DNA from: Mucilaginibacter phenanthrenivorans
GTDB taxonomy: Bacteria; Bacteroidota; Bacteroidia; Sphingobacteriales; Sphingobacteriaceae
Direction of reading: 5' to 3'
Assembly (NCBI RefSeq): GCF_024721155.1
Contig: NZ_JAHVAP010000008.1
Span: 124,001 to 188,000, forward strand
DNA: 64,000 bases
Shown: positions 1-8,410 of the stretch, in pieces
Position numbering within the stretch: the first letter of the stretch is position 1
Layout: the number at the start of each line of letters is the position of its first letter
The notes under the pieces: model-generated
What the model was told of the DNA's origin: nothing
Databases searched by the model: none
The model's input: only the letters and a program-made list of their open reading frames with translations
Position numbers and translations under genes: made by a program

Positions 1-232
1 ATTTTTTTGACGATTTTTTTCCTGTTTGTTAAAGATTTTTAAAATCAATAAAATCCTCCTTTAAGGTATCCTCAGGCCTGTTTTACAGACATTATCATGA
101 CAATTCTTGATGAATTTGGGGTTAAGTATTCGTTATGGTTGTGTTTTAAATGCTTTTACTAATGAAATAATATCTACTTTACGGTGTTCTAATTACAGTT
201 AGACTATAAATTAAACTCTTTCCCCATTTATA
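1..232. other. Leader region without a gene
   Basis: AT-rich stretch with T-runs ahead of the desaturase gene. I see no convincing open frame and no clear Bacteroidota promoter (TTTG plus TAnnTTTG). It presumably contains the promoter and leader of the desaturase. Confidence 0.4.
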
Positions 233-1303
233 ATGGCATTTTTAAACACGGTACTTGAACCACCTGCTTACGGGTGGACGGATGAATCTGGCAATCTCTC
301 GAAACCTACCCAACAACAAATTTTTAAGGAATTTTTTTCGAGGTTGAATGTGTTTAAGGATAAAAAAAATTGGCTTTCATTTCTTAGCTGGATGCTGATA
401 GTGTGCCTTGCGCCTTTTTTAGGTTTATTTATTTTTAAATATTTCTCAATAACCGGTCTGGTAGTCGCGTTTGTTTATAGTATGATTTTCATGGGTACTC
501 ATGGTACTATTTGGCACCACAGGTATTGTACACATGGCGCTTATACATTTACCAATAAATTCTGGCGTTTTTTTACACAAAACCTTACCCTCAAAATAAT
601 TCCTGAAGAGATTTACGCCGTGTCGCACCATGTGCACCACGCGTTGTCTGATCAGCCCGGCGATCCGTATAATGCCCAGGGTGGTTTTTTATATTGTTTT
701 TTGGCTGATGTAAATCACCAGCCCATAAATCGTAATATGAGTGAAAAGGATTATGCAAAATGCGTTAACTTAATGAAGCATACCGGCGTTACTACCAATA
801 CTTATGCCCAGTATAAAAAATGGGGCACATTGGCGCCTCCGTTGCGTACCATTATCGGGATAATATTAAACTGGAGCTTTTGGTTTGCTGCTTTCTATTT
901 AATAGGTGGGCCTGCTTTGGCCTGTGCTGTTTTTGGAGCAGCAGGTTTTTGGGCCGTAGGGGTGCGCACCTTTAATTTTGAAGGGCATGGTAAGGGCGAG
1001 GATAAGCGTAAGGAGGGCGTTGATTATAACCGTGCCGATATGTCGATAAACCAGATCTGGCCGGGTTTCGTGGCCGGCGAATGGCATAACAATCATCACC
1101 TGTATCCTAAAAGTGCGCGTTCAGGTTTTAAACCTTACCAGGTTGACCTCGCGTTTTATTATATAAAGCTGTTGAGCCTTATTGGCGCCGTGAGTTCGTA
1201 TCGCGATTCAAAAAAGGAATTTTATGCGGACTACTGCAAAGTGATTGTTGATGATAAAAAGGAATTTAAAGTACCAAAGGAAACGGCACTTGTTACCGAA
1301 TAA
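233..1303 (+). CDS. Acyl-CoA / fatty acid delta-9 desaturase
   Basis: A 356-residue membrane di-iron desaturase that would introduce a cis double bond into saturated acyl chains and so tune membrane fluidity. The three histidine boxes of the stearoyl-CoA desaturase family are visible: HRYCTH at residues 96-101, HHVHH at 132-136, and a third box HNNHH in the C-terminal third. Hydrophobic segments lie around residues 48-90 and 210-245. Length is normal for the bacterial family. The ATG at 233 is the natural start. A strong intrinsic terminator follows, so the gene is probably transcribed alone. The acyl carrier (CoA, ACP or lipid) cannot be told from sequence. Confidence 0.93.
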   Translation: MAFLNTVLEPPAYGWTDESGNLSKPTQQQIFKEFFSRLNVFKDKKNWLSFLSWMLIVCLAPFLGLFIFKYFSITGLVVAFVYSMIFMGTHGTIWHHRYCTHGAYTFTNKFWRFFTQNLTLKIIPEEIYAVSHHVHHALSDQPGDPYNAQGGFLYCFLADVNHQPINRNMSEKDYAKCVNLMKHTGVTTNTYAQYKKWGTLAPPLRTIIGIILNWSFWFAAFYLIGGPALACAVFGAAGFWAVGVRTFNFEGHGKGEDKRKEGVDYNRADMSINQIWPGFVAGEWHNNHHLYPKSARSGFKPYQVDLAFYYIKLLSLIGAVSSYRDSKKEFYADYCKVIVDDKKEFKVPKETALVTE

Positions 1304-1331
1304 TTACGGATAAGAATATTTAACAATACTG

Positions 1332-1362
1332 CAAAGCCCCTCAAAACAGGGGCTTTGGTTGT
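1332..1362 (+). terminator. Intrinsic terminator after the desaturase
   Basis: A perfect 10-bp stem (CAAAGCCCCT at 1332-1341 pairing with AGGGGCTTTG at 1348-1357) with a 6-nt loop is followed by a T-rich tail. It lies about 30 bases after the desaturase stop. Confidence 0.85.
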
Positions 1363-1430
1363 TTTATACAGTTGCGTGTAACAATATTACTCGGCCATTC
1401 AAAAAGCGGATTAATGTTAAAAAAGTATTA

Positions 1431-1465
1431 TTTGGTTTACAATTGGTTTTCTAACTTAGTAAACC
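1431..1465 (+). promoter_or_regulatory. Possible promoter with overlapping dyad
   Basis: TTTG at 1431-1434 and TAACTTAG at 1452-1459 resemble the Bacteroidota -33/-7 elements with a 17-base spacer and one mismatch in the -7 box. The same stretch holds a 7-bp dyad, GGTTTAC (1434-1440) and GTAAACC (1459-1465), which could be an operator. It sits 29 bases upstream of the next ATG. Confidence 0.35.
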
Positions 1466-1493
1466 GATTACACATTGTCAAAACCTAAATTCA

Positions 1494-3026
1494 ATGAAAC
1501 AGAAGATCTTGTACTTTTTTCTTTTTACTGTGGCTTTTGCTTTTTTTGCTCCTCGTGTACGCGCTCAAAATGCCGTTGGCATATTTGACAACCAAAGCGA
1601 TGTAGGCGTAATCAAGCACCCGGGCACTGCTCAATTCGATGCTCATGAACAGGTCTATAATTTATCAGGTTCCGGAAGTAATATTTGGGCCAAAGCAGAT
1701 GGGTTTCATTTTGTATGGAAAAGAATTAAGGGCGATTTTATATTACGAACCAATGCGGCATTTATAGGCAAAGGCGTTGAAATGCACCGCAAGATCGGCC
1801 TAATGATCCGCACTTCATTGGATTCAACTTCAAAACACGTGAATGCGGTGGTTCATGGCGATGGGTTAACGTCATTGCAATTCCGTAAAACAGTTGGCGG
1901 CGAAACGGAAGAGGAAAAATCAACACTTACACATGCTGATGTTATCCAGCTGGAACGTAAAGGGAATGTTTACACCATGTCGGTAGCACGAAAGGGTGAA
2001 CTATTTGTAACCGAAGAAGTAAGCGATGTTGATTTAGGCGACGAAGTATATGTGGGGTTGTTTATCTGCTCACACAATGCCACTGTTACCGAAAAGGCCA
2101 CGTTTAATAATGTGCGAATAGTGGTGCCTGCCCCAGCCGACCTGGTGCCATATAAGCAATATCTGGGCAGCAATATCGAGATCCTTGATTTAGAAAGCCA
2201 GAACAGCAGGATAATCTATCAGTCGCCAAAATCATTGCAGGCGCCAAATTGGATGAACGACGGCAAACGCTTGCTCTATAACAGCGAGGGCCTGCTTTAT
2301 ACCTTCGATCTGAAAACGAATACACCAACCGTATTTAATACCGGATCGGCAAAAAATAACAATAACGACCATGTGCTTTCATTCGACGGAAAGTGGTTGG
2401 CAATAAGCAGCGCAGATAAAACCAGCAATTCCATTGGATGGGTGGTGTCCACAAAGGGAGGGGAGCCAAGACGAATGAACGAGATTGGTCCATCGTATAT
2501 GCATGGCTGGTCGCCTGATGGTAAATACATCGTTTTCTGTGGATCGAGAAATAACGAATATGATATCTATCGCATCCCGTCTGCGGGCGGCGCGGAGGAA
2601 AGGCTAACCACCTCACCCGGTCTGGATGATGGCCCTGAGTATTCGCCTGATGGGAAATATATCTATTTTAACTCTGTAAGAAGTGGGCTGATGCAGGTAT
2701 GGCGCATGAAGGCTGATGGAAGCGAACAAACCCAAATAACAAACGACGATTATAACAATTGGTTCCCGCACATTTCGCCCGACGGTAAATGGATAGTGTA
2801 TATTACCTTTTTGAAAAATGAAGTTACGCCGAGTGATCATCCCTTTTACAAGCATGTTTATCTTAGGTTGATGCCCGTAGGCGGTGGCCCATCAAAAGTT
2901 GTTGCCTATCTTTATGGCGGGCAGGGCACTATAAATACCCCATCCTGGACGCCAGACAGTAAGCATTTAGCTTTTGTAAGTAATACCAATTTATTGTTTC
3001 CTGTATTCCCGGTTGCGGGTAATTAA
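1494..3026 (+). CDS. Secreted two-domain protein: jelly-roll-like domain plus TolB-like propeller
   Basis: A 510-residue exported protein. Residues 1-24 form a Sec signal peptide ending in VRA-Q. Residues about 25-215 form a domain resembling DUF1349/LamG-type beta-sandwiches. Residues about 225-505 hold at least four PD40/WD40-like repeats recognisable as SPDGKYIVF, SPDGKYIYF, SPDGKWIVY and TPDSKHLAF, as in TolB-type propellers. The propeller probably binds a protein or glycan rather than catalysing a reaction. The gene is 14 bases from the next TIM-barrel gene, so the two form a unit. The N-terminal domain has a stand-alone paralogue at 59671-60339. The precise role is unknown. Confidence 0.8.
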   Translation: MKQKILYFFLFTVAFAFFAPRVRAQNAVGIFDNQSDVGVIKHPGTAQFDAHEQVYNLSGSGSNIWAKADGFHFVWKRIKGDFILRTNAAFIGKGVEMHRKIGLMIRTSLDSTSKHVNAVVHGDGLTSLQFRKTVGGETEEEKSTLTHADVIQLERKGNVYTMSVARKGELFVTEEVSDVDLGDEVYVGLFICSHNATVTEKATFNNVRIVVPAPADLVPYKQYLGSNIEILDLESQNSRIIYQSPKSLQAPNWMNDGKRLLYNSEGLLYTFDLKTNTPTVFNTGSAKNNNNDHVLSFDGKWLAISSADKTSNSIGWVVSTKGGEPRRMNEIGPSYMHGWSPDGKYIVFCGSRNNEYDIYRIPSAGGAEERLTTSPGLDDGPEYSPDGKYIYFNSVRSGLMQVWRMKADGSEQTQITNDDYNNWFPHISPDGKWIVYITFLKNEVTPSDHPFYKHVYLRLMPVGGGPSKVVAYLYGGQGTINTPSWTPDSKHLAFVSNTNLLFPVFPVAGN

Positions 3027-3040
3027 AATTTGATCAGAAA

Positions 3041-3961
3041 ATGAATTCATCACGCAGAAATTTTATAAAAAATAGTGCAATGGTTGTTGCTGGTGCAGCG
3101 CTAATGCCAGATCTGGCATTGGCTGATCCGAAAAAGATCACCAGGTTAGGTGTACAGCTTTACACCGTAAGGGACGCGATGGGCAAGGATCCGATGGGTA
3201 CCCTGAAAAAATTAAGTGAAGGGGAAGTAAAGCATGTGGAACACGCTAATTATATCGATCGTAAGTTTTATGGTTATACCGCCAAAGAATTTAAGAAAAT
3301 CTTGAATGACCTATCCATGCAAATGCCAAGCGGTCATACGGTAATGACGGCCCATGATTGGGATACCGACAAAAAGGACTTTACCGATAAATGGAAATAT
3401 ACCATTGATGATGCGGCAGAAGTTGGCCAGCGCTATGTGATAAGCCCATGGTTGGATGAGGACCTGCGCACCAATCTTGACGGATTAAAACGCTTTATGG
3501 AACAATTCAACAAATGCGGCGAGTTATGCAAGGCGCATGGAATGAAGTTTGGCTATCATAATCACGACTTTGAATTCGGTACAAAAGTAGGAGATGGTAA
3601 TTTGTTCGATTTTATTTTGAATAACACGGACCCGTCGCTCGTGGCCCAACAGCTGGATATAGGAAATATGTACGGATCACCCGGCGGCATTGCTTTGGAT
3701 GTGATTAATAAATATCCCGATAGGTTTGAGCTGATGCATGTTAAGGATGAAATTAAAAGTTCGACTAACGGCGAAATGGGGCATGGTTTTGAAAGTACGA
3801 TATTAGGCCAGGGGATTTTGCCGTTAAAGGATATCTTAAAGGCTGCCCGCAAAAAGGGAGGTACTTCACAGTTTATTATTGAACAGGAATCGTACCAGGG
3901 AAAGGATCCCATTGATTGTGTAAAAATTGACTTACAAATAATGAAAAAATGGCTATTCTAA
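3041..3961 (+). CDS. Tat-exported sugar isomerase/epimerase-type TIM barrel
   Basis: A 306-residue AP-endonuclease-2/xylose-isomerase-like TIM barrel. The N-terminus carries a twin-arginine signal (SRRNFIK, residues 4-10) followed by a hydrophobic stretch and an ALA cleavage site, so it should act in the periplasm. The family motif GYHNHDFEF lies near residues 171-179 and supplies metal or substrate ligands; a late IIEQE motif completes the site. Members isomerise, epimerise or beta-eliminate keto-sugars. It follows the propeller gene by 14 bases. Its fold and signal match the protein encoded at 13685-14560, suggesting related substrates. The reaction is not determinable here. Confidence 0.82.
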   Translation: MNSSRRNFIKNSAMVVAGAALMPDLALADPKKITRLGVQLYTVRDAMGKDPMGTLKKLSEGEVKHVEHANYIDRKFYGYTAKEFKKILNDLSMQMPSGHTVMTAHDWDTDKKDFTDKWKYTIDDAAEVGQRYVISPWLDEDLRTNLDGLKRFMEQFNKCGELCKAHGMKFGYHNHDFEFGTKVGDGNLFDFILNNTDPSLVAQQLDIGNMYGSPGGIALDVINKYPDRFELMHVKDEIKSSTNGEMGHGFESTILGQGILPLKDILKAARKKGGTSQFIIEQESYQGKDPIDCVKIDLQIMKKWLF

Positions 3962-4394
3962 CAGTATAAATTCTAACTTACGGCCGGTTTTGAGTCTGCA
4001 CTGCAATAAGAAGTTCAAAGAAAATTGTTCTACGTAATCAACCTCAAAATCCCCGGAAATTAAACTGAAGTTATTTTGCATTTTATATTTATAAATGTTA
4101 ATTATACATGATTTTTTGCTAAAACAATTTAAGTGCAGCCAAACAACGATGAGGTAACAATTGCACGTTAATATTGGTAATATCGACAGCATTACCGATT
4201 GAGCAGGTTGACGCGCTAAGTGCTTTGTAATCAGGAATGTATTTCAGATGCCCGTTGCTAACTAACAAGTGCAAACTATAAATCGGCCTATTGTGTGGAA
4301 AAAACACAATGAAAATATTTGTTCAATAATTTTTTGTTCATACATTTAACAATTACCGATCTATAAATTTATTTAACCTTTTATACATTATAAC
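3962..4394. other. 433-base intergenic region before the long metabolic operon
   Basis: No gene is supported; two short reverse-strand frames here lack any recognisable protein features. Towards its 3' end are a small hairpin (ATTGTGT ... ACACAAT, 4289-4309) and a direct repeat TTTGTTCA (4318-4325 and 4333-4340). It presumably carries the promoter for the genes that start at 4395. Confidence 0.45.
4318..4340 (+). promoter_or_regulatory. Direct repeat, possible operator
   Basis: TTTGTTCA occurs twice, at 4318-4325 and 4333-4340, with start points 15 bases apart. This is about 55 bases upstream of the GMC dehydrogenase ATG. Tandem sites of this kind suit a regulator that binds head to tail. 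No regulator gene for it is seen nearby. Confidence 0.3.
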
Positions 4395-6074
4395 ATGTCT
4401 GCAAATACATATGACGCGATTGTCATTGGTTCAGGTATCTCGGGTGGGTGGGCCGCTAAGGAACTGACTGAAAGGGGTTTAAAAACCATTATGCTGGAGC
4501 GCGGCCGTAACATCGAGCACATTAAAGATTATGTGAACGCCAATAAAGATCCCTGGGAATTTCCACACAGAGGTGGCCGCACACAGGAAATGATAGCGGA
4601 TTACCCTGTTCTTAAGCGCGATTACCCGTTAAATGAAACTAATCTTGATTATTGGGCAAGTGATAAAGACAGCCCATATACCGAAGTTAAGCGCTTCGAT
4701 TGGTTTAGAGGGTATCATGTTGGTGGTCGTTCATTAATGTGGGGAAGGCAGTCATATCGTTGGGCAGACATTGATTTTGAAGCTAATTTAAACGACGGTA
4801 TAGGTACCGATTGGCCTATTCGTTATAAGGATCTTGCGCCGTGGTATAGCTATGTTGAGAAATTTGCAGGCATTTCCGGCAATAAGGATCACCTTTCAAT
4901 TCTGCCCGATGGTGATTTTATGCCACCGATGGAGATGAACGTTGTAGAAAAGGATGTTGCGAAGCGCGTGATGGAGCATTATAAAAACCAGCGTGCCATG
5001 ATCATTGGCCGTACAGCTAACATCACCCAGCCTTTGCAGGCCCGCACAAATTGCCAATACCGTAATAAATGTTGGTTAGGTTGCCCGTTTGGCGCGTATT
5101 TTAGTACGCAATCATCAACTTTACCGGCTGCTATGGCTACCAAGAATTTAACTGTTCGCCCATGGTCAATAGTAACCAAAATCCTTTACGATAAGGATAC
5201 CAAAAAGGCGAAAGGCGTAGAAGTGCTTGATGCGGAAACCAATCAGACTTATGAATACTTTGCAAAGGTAATTTTCCTTAATGCCTCTGCCTTAAACAGC
5301 GCATGGGTACTAATGAATTCAGCAACTGATATCTGGCCTGGTGGCTTGGGCAGCAGCAGCGGTGAATTAGGCCATAATGTGATGGATCACCACCTTGGTG
5401 TAGGTGCATCGGGGACTGTTGAAGGTTACCAGGATAAATATTATTTTGGCCGCAGGGCTAATGGGATCTACATTCCGCGCTACAGGAACCTGAATGGCGA
5501 AAAACGTGACTATATTCGTGGTTTTGGATACCAGGGCAGCGCGGGCCGCGAAAATTGGAGCCGTGATATTGCCGAAATGAACATTGGCGGGGCATTTAAG
5601 GATGCATTAACCGAACCGGGTGCATGGAGCATGGGGATCGGCGGTTTCGGCGAAACTTTGCCGTACCACGAAAACAAGATCACCCTTGATAAAACTAAAA
5701 AGGACAAATGGGGATTGAATATCCTGTCGTTCGACGTTGAGGTTAAGGACAATGAAAAGAAGATGCGTATCGACATGGCAAATGACGCCAAGGAAATGCT
5801 GGAGGCTGCAGGTTTGAAAAATGTGAATTCTTTTACCAGCAATGGCGTTTTAGGTAGGGGAATCCACGAAATGGGAACTGCGCGTATGGGCCGCGACGCA
5901 AAAACGTCGGTGCTTAACGAGTGGAACCAGGTGTGGGACGCAAAGAATGTGTTTGTAACTGATGGAGCGGCTATGGCCTCTAGCGCTTGCCAGAACCCAT
6001 CACTTACTTATATGGCGCTTACCGCCCGTGCCGCCGCACATGCTGTGGAAGAACTGAAAAAGAATAACATCTAA
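4395..6074 (+). CDS. GMC-family FAD dehydrogenase, catalytic subunit (glycoside/polyol dehydrogenase)
   Basis: A 559-residue glucose-methanol-choline flavoprotein. The FAD-binding GSGISGG lies at residues 12-18, and the GMC catalytic pair is visible as His491 (in IHEMG) and Asn534 (in QNPSLT). Cys220, Cys226 and Cys230 form C-x5-C-x3-C, the spacing known for the [3Fe-4S] ligands of bacterial FAD-glucose dehydrogenase. It has no signal peptide. In known three-subunit enzymes the catalytic subunit is carried out by the Tat signal of the small subunit, and the matching subunit is encoded at 7658-8275. Electrons probably pass to the cytochrome c encoded at 12160. Glycoside-3-, glucose or gluconate dehydrogenase are all possible; the surroundings favour a glycoside-3-dehydrogenase. 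Confidence 0.88.
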   Translation: MSANTYDAIVIGSGISGGWAAKELTERGLKTIMLERGRNIEHIKDYVNANKDPWEFPHRGGRTQEMIADYPVLKRDYPLNETNLDYWASDKDSPYTEVKRFDWFRGYHVGGRSLMWGRQSYRWADIDFEANLNDGIGTDWPIRYKDLAPWYSYVEKFAGISGNKDHLSILPDGDFMPPMEMNVVEKDVAKRVMEHYKNQRAMIIGRTANITQPLQARTNCQYRNKCWLGCPFGAYFSTQSSTLPAAMATKNLTVRPWSIVTKILYDKDTKKAKGVEVLDAETNQTYEYFAKVIFLNASALNSAWVLMNSATDIWPGGLGSSSGELGHNVMDHHLGVGASGTVEGYQDKYYFGRRANGIYIPRYRNLNGEKRDYIRGFGYQGSAGRENWSRDIAEMNIGGAFKDALTEPGAWSMGIGGFGETLPYHENKITLDKTKKDKWGLNILSFDVEVKDNEKKMRIDMANDAKEMLEAAGLKNVNSFTSNGVLGRGIHEMGTARMGRDAKTSVLNEWNQVWDAKNVFVTDGAAMASSACQNPSLTYMALTARAAAHAVEELKKNNI

Positions 6075-6108
6075 AAACCTACTTAACAACATACAAAAAC
6101 TAAATACA

Positions 6109-7542
6109 ATGGCTGAAGAAAAAGAAACCGTTCAAAAAGCAAACCCTTCCCGCAGGGAGTTTCTGAAAACCACAACAGTAGCTGCTGCAGGCTTTATGAT
6201 AGTTCCCCGCTTTGTTTTGGGCGGAAAGGGCTATACCGCACCGAGCGATAAACTGCTGGTTGCCGGATGTGGCGCCGGAGGAAAAGGACAAAGCGATATC
6301 GCCAATTTTTACAAAAGCGGTAAAGCCGAAATTGCTTATTTGTGCGACGTGGATGACAGGCAGGCTGCTAAAACACGTGCAAAATTTCCGAAAGCAAAAT
6401 ATTATAAAGACTGGCGCGAAATGTACGACAAGGAGTCGAAGAATTTTGATGCCGTTTCTGTTTCAACCCCAGATCATAACCATGCCATCATAGCTTACCA
6501 TGCTATGCAATTGGGTAAGCACGTATATGTTCAAAAACCACTAACCCATGATATTTGGGAGGCCCGCATGTTAACCGAGGCTGCTAAAAAATATAAAGTG
6601 GTAACACAAATGGGTAACCAGGGCTCATCAAATGACGGCACACGTTTAATGTCGGAATGGTACGATGCTGGTTTAATTGGCGATGTACACACCGTATATT
6701 GCTGGACAAACCGCCCCGTTTGGCCTCAGGGTATCAAATGGCCGGCCCCTGAACCTAATATCCCGAAGGAATTGGATTGGGATTTATGGTTAGGTACCGC
6801 ACCTAAAAAGGATTACGTTAATAAACTGGTGCCATTTAACTGGCGCGGCTGGTGGGATTACGGAACCGGTTCATTAGGCGATATGGGGTGCCACCTTGTG
6901 GAAGCACCTTTCAGGGTATTAGGCATCCAATATGCTAAGGATGTACAAGCTAGTGTAGGCAGTGTTTATGTTGATTCCTTCGAAGAAGGACATTTTCCTG
7001 AAAGCTGCCCTCCATCAAGCCACATTACCCTGACGTTCCCGAAAACTGAAAAAACAAAAGGCGATGTTACCTTACACTGGATGGACGGTGGCATTGAGCC
7101 TGAAAGACCTGATGAACTGTTAGCTAATGAAGATTTTGGCGGCGAGCAAGGCAATGGTACATTGTTTATTGGTACAAAAGGTAAAATGTATGCCAGCACC
7201 TATTCTGATGCTGCTACACTGCTGCCAACTGCTTTAACTAAGGACGCAAAAGCCCCTCAAAAGTGGGCACGTGTGCCTGGTGGTGCTGATGGGCACTATG
7301 CGCAATGGGTTGAAGGATGTATCGCTGGTTACGGTAAAACAGAGTTAAGCTCATCATTTGATAAGGCTGGCCCGCTTACTGAGGCATTGCTGATGGCAAA
7401 TCTTGCGGTACGCGGCCATGAACTTAAAGGCGGAAGGATAAAGCTTTTATGGGATAACAAAGCCATGAAGGTTACAAACTTTGATGATGTTAACCAATAT
7501 GTAAAACGCCAGTATCGCCAAGGCTGGGAACTTAAAGCATAA
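6109..7542 (+). CDS. Tat-exported Gfo/Idh/MocA oxidoreductase
   Basis: A 477-residue NAD(P)-dependent oxidoreductase with a twin-arginine signal (SRREFLK, residues 14-20). The Rossmann domain begins near residue 47 with a degenerate glycine motif (AGCGAGGKG). The usual EKP triad appears as QKP with Lys143, and the catalytic Asp/His are in GDMGCH (Asp258, His262). Periplasmic members of this long subfamily often hold a tightly bound cofactor. The gene sits between the GMC subunit and its small subunit, 34 bases after the former, which ties it to the same pathway: probably reduction or oxidation of a keto-sugar. The substrate is unknown. Confidence 0.85.
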   Translation: MAEEKETVQKANPSRREFLKTTTVAAAGFMIVPRFVLGGKGYTAPSDKLLVAGCGAGGKGQSDIANFYKSGKAEIAYLCDVDDRQAAKTRAKFPKAKYYKDWREMYDKESKNFDAVSVSTPDHNHAIIAYHAMQLGKHVYVQKPLTHDIWEARMLTEAAKKYKVVTQMGNQGSSNDGTRLMSEWYDAGLIGDVHTVYCWTNRPVWPQGIKWPAPEPNIPKELDWDLWLGTAPKKDYVNKLVPFNWRGWWDYGTGSLGDMGCHLVEAPFRVLGIQYAKDVQASVGSVYVDSFEEGHFPESCPPSSHITLTFPKTEKTKGDVTLHWMDGGIEPERPDELLANEDFGGEQGNGTLFIGTKGKMYASTYSDAATLLPTALTKDAKAPQKWARVPGGADGHYAQWVEGCIAGYGKTELSSSFDKAGPLTEALLMANLAVRGHELKGGRIKLLWDNKAMKVTNFDDVNQYVKRQYRQGWELKA

Positions 7543-7554
7543 GGTAAAAGAATG

Positions 7555-7657
7555 AATTAGTGAATTGGCGAATTAGTGATTGAAAAGTTTCGATCACTAA
7601 TTCAATTAATCACTAACTCGTTATTCACAAAATTACTAATTCACCAATTCACTAATT
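7555..7657. repeat. Intergenic palindrome, 'aattcactaatt' family
   Basis: The arm at 7555-7579 pairs with 7633-7657, matching at 23 of 25 positions. Inner parts reuse the same word (CACTAATT). The right arm ends immediately before the ATG at 7658, so the folded RNA would enclose the ribosome site. Related words recur at 23348-23380. Confidence 0.75.
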
Positions 7658-8275
7658 ATGAATAGAAGAGATGCCATTGGAAGAGTAGCCCTGTTGATGG
7701 GGGGCGCTGTGATAGGTGCTGAATTCTTTATTTCGGGCTGTAAAAATGGCCCTGGTAAGGTTGAGGACCTGTTTGACGCAGATACTGTAGCTTTTTTAAA
7801 CGAAGTTGCTGATACCATTTTGCCGACAACAAGCTCGCCGGGTGCAAAAGCTGCCAACGTTGGCCATTTTATGGCGGTAATGGTGCAGGACTGCTATTGG
7901 CCCAAGAATCAAAAAACGTTTTTAGAAGGTATTTCAAAGCTGGACGACGCCAGTGCAAAGAAATTCAGCGGAAAATTTATGTCGCTGACCGCTCAGCAAA
8001 AAACGGATCTGCTGGTTGATTTAGATAAGGAGCAGAAGGAATACACCAAAAAGAACGAAGCCTCTGAGCGGGAAGATAGCAAGCACAGAAACGATCCGGA
8101 TTATAAAGGTCCGACAGTTGAACCGCACTATTTCAGGATGATGAAGGAGCTTACCTTATTAGGTTACTTTACATCAGAAATTGGTGCAACCAAGGCATTA
8201 CGCTACGTTGCCGTACCAGGACATTACGATGGAAACCTGCCCTACAAAAAAGGCGATAAAGCCTGGGCGACCTGA
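7658..8275 (+). CDS. Gluconate 2-dehydrogenase subunit 3-like small subunit
   Basis: A 205-residue small subunit of the GMC-type dehydrogenase. The N-terminus has a twin arginine (residues 3-4), a hydrophobic core and a lipobox-like ISGC with Cys28, so it looks like a Tat-exported lipoprotein. The rest fits the gluconate_2-dh3 family, with DADTVAFLNEVADTILPTT as its typical opening. In characterised relatives this subunit is needed for maturation and export of the signal-less FAD subunit. Here the FAD subunit is one gene upstream, separated by the Gfo/Idh gene. The ATG is set flush against the preceding palindrome. Confidence 0.87.
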   Translation: MNRRDAIGRVALLMGGAVIGAEFFISGCKNGPGKVEDLFDADTVAFLNEVADTILPTTSSPGAKAANVGHFMAVMVQDCYWPKNQKTFLEGISKLDDASAKKFSGKFMSLTAQQKTDLLVDLDKEQKEYTKKNEASEREDSKHRNDPDYKGPTVEPHYFRMMKELTLLGYFTSEIGATKALRYVAVPGHYDGNLPYKKGDKAWAT

Positions 8276-8281
8276 TAAGTT

Positions 8282-8402
8282 AGTGAGTGGTTGATTAGGT
8301 TGAATGGGTTGATTAAGTTTTTTACAACTTTAACTCATTCAACTTAAATAACCCATTCTAACTCAATCAACTTAATCAAACTTATTCAACTCAATCAACA
8401 CT
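8282..8402. repeat. Intergenic palindrome, 'ttgattaggttgaat' family
   Basis: The arm at 8282-8317 is the imperfect reverse complement of 8371-8402. The middle repeats the same words (ACTCAATCAA, CTCATTCAAC). The stem falls between two co-directional genes and ends 8 bases before the next ATG. The same family recurs at 14567-14668 and, as a half element, at 21727-21760. Confidence 0.65.
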
Positions 8403-8410
8403 AAAAAAAC

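Noticed and set aside
3953-4307. Two short reverse frames (62-79 codons) in the 433-base gap before the dehydrogenase
   Set aside because: Low-complexity translation, no ribosome site, no known relatives recognised and no supporting context.
7543-8410. Possible CRISPR array from regularly repeated AT-rich words
   Set aside because: The repeats are inverted, irregular in spacing and share words in stem arms; there are no unique spacers and no cas genes.
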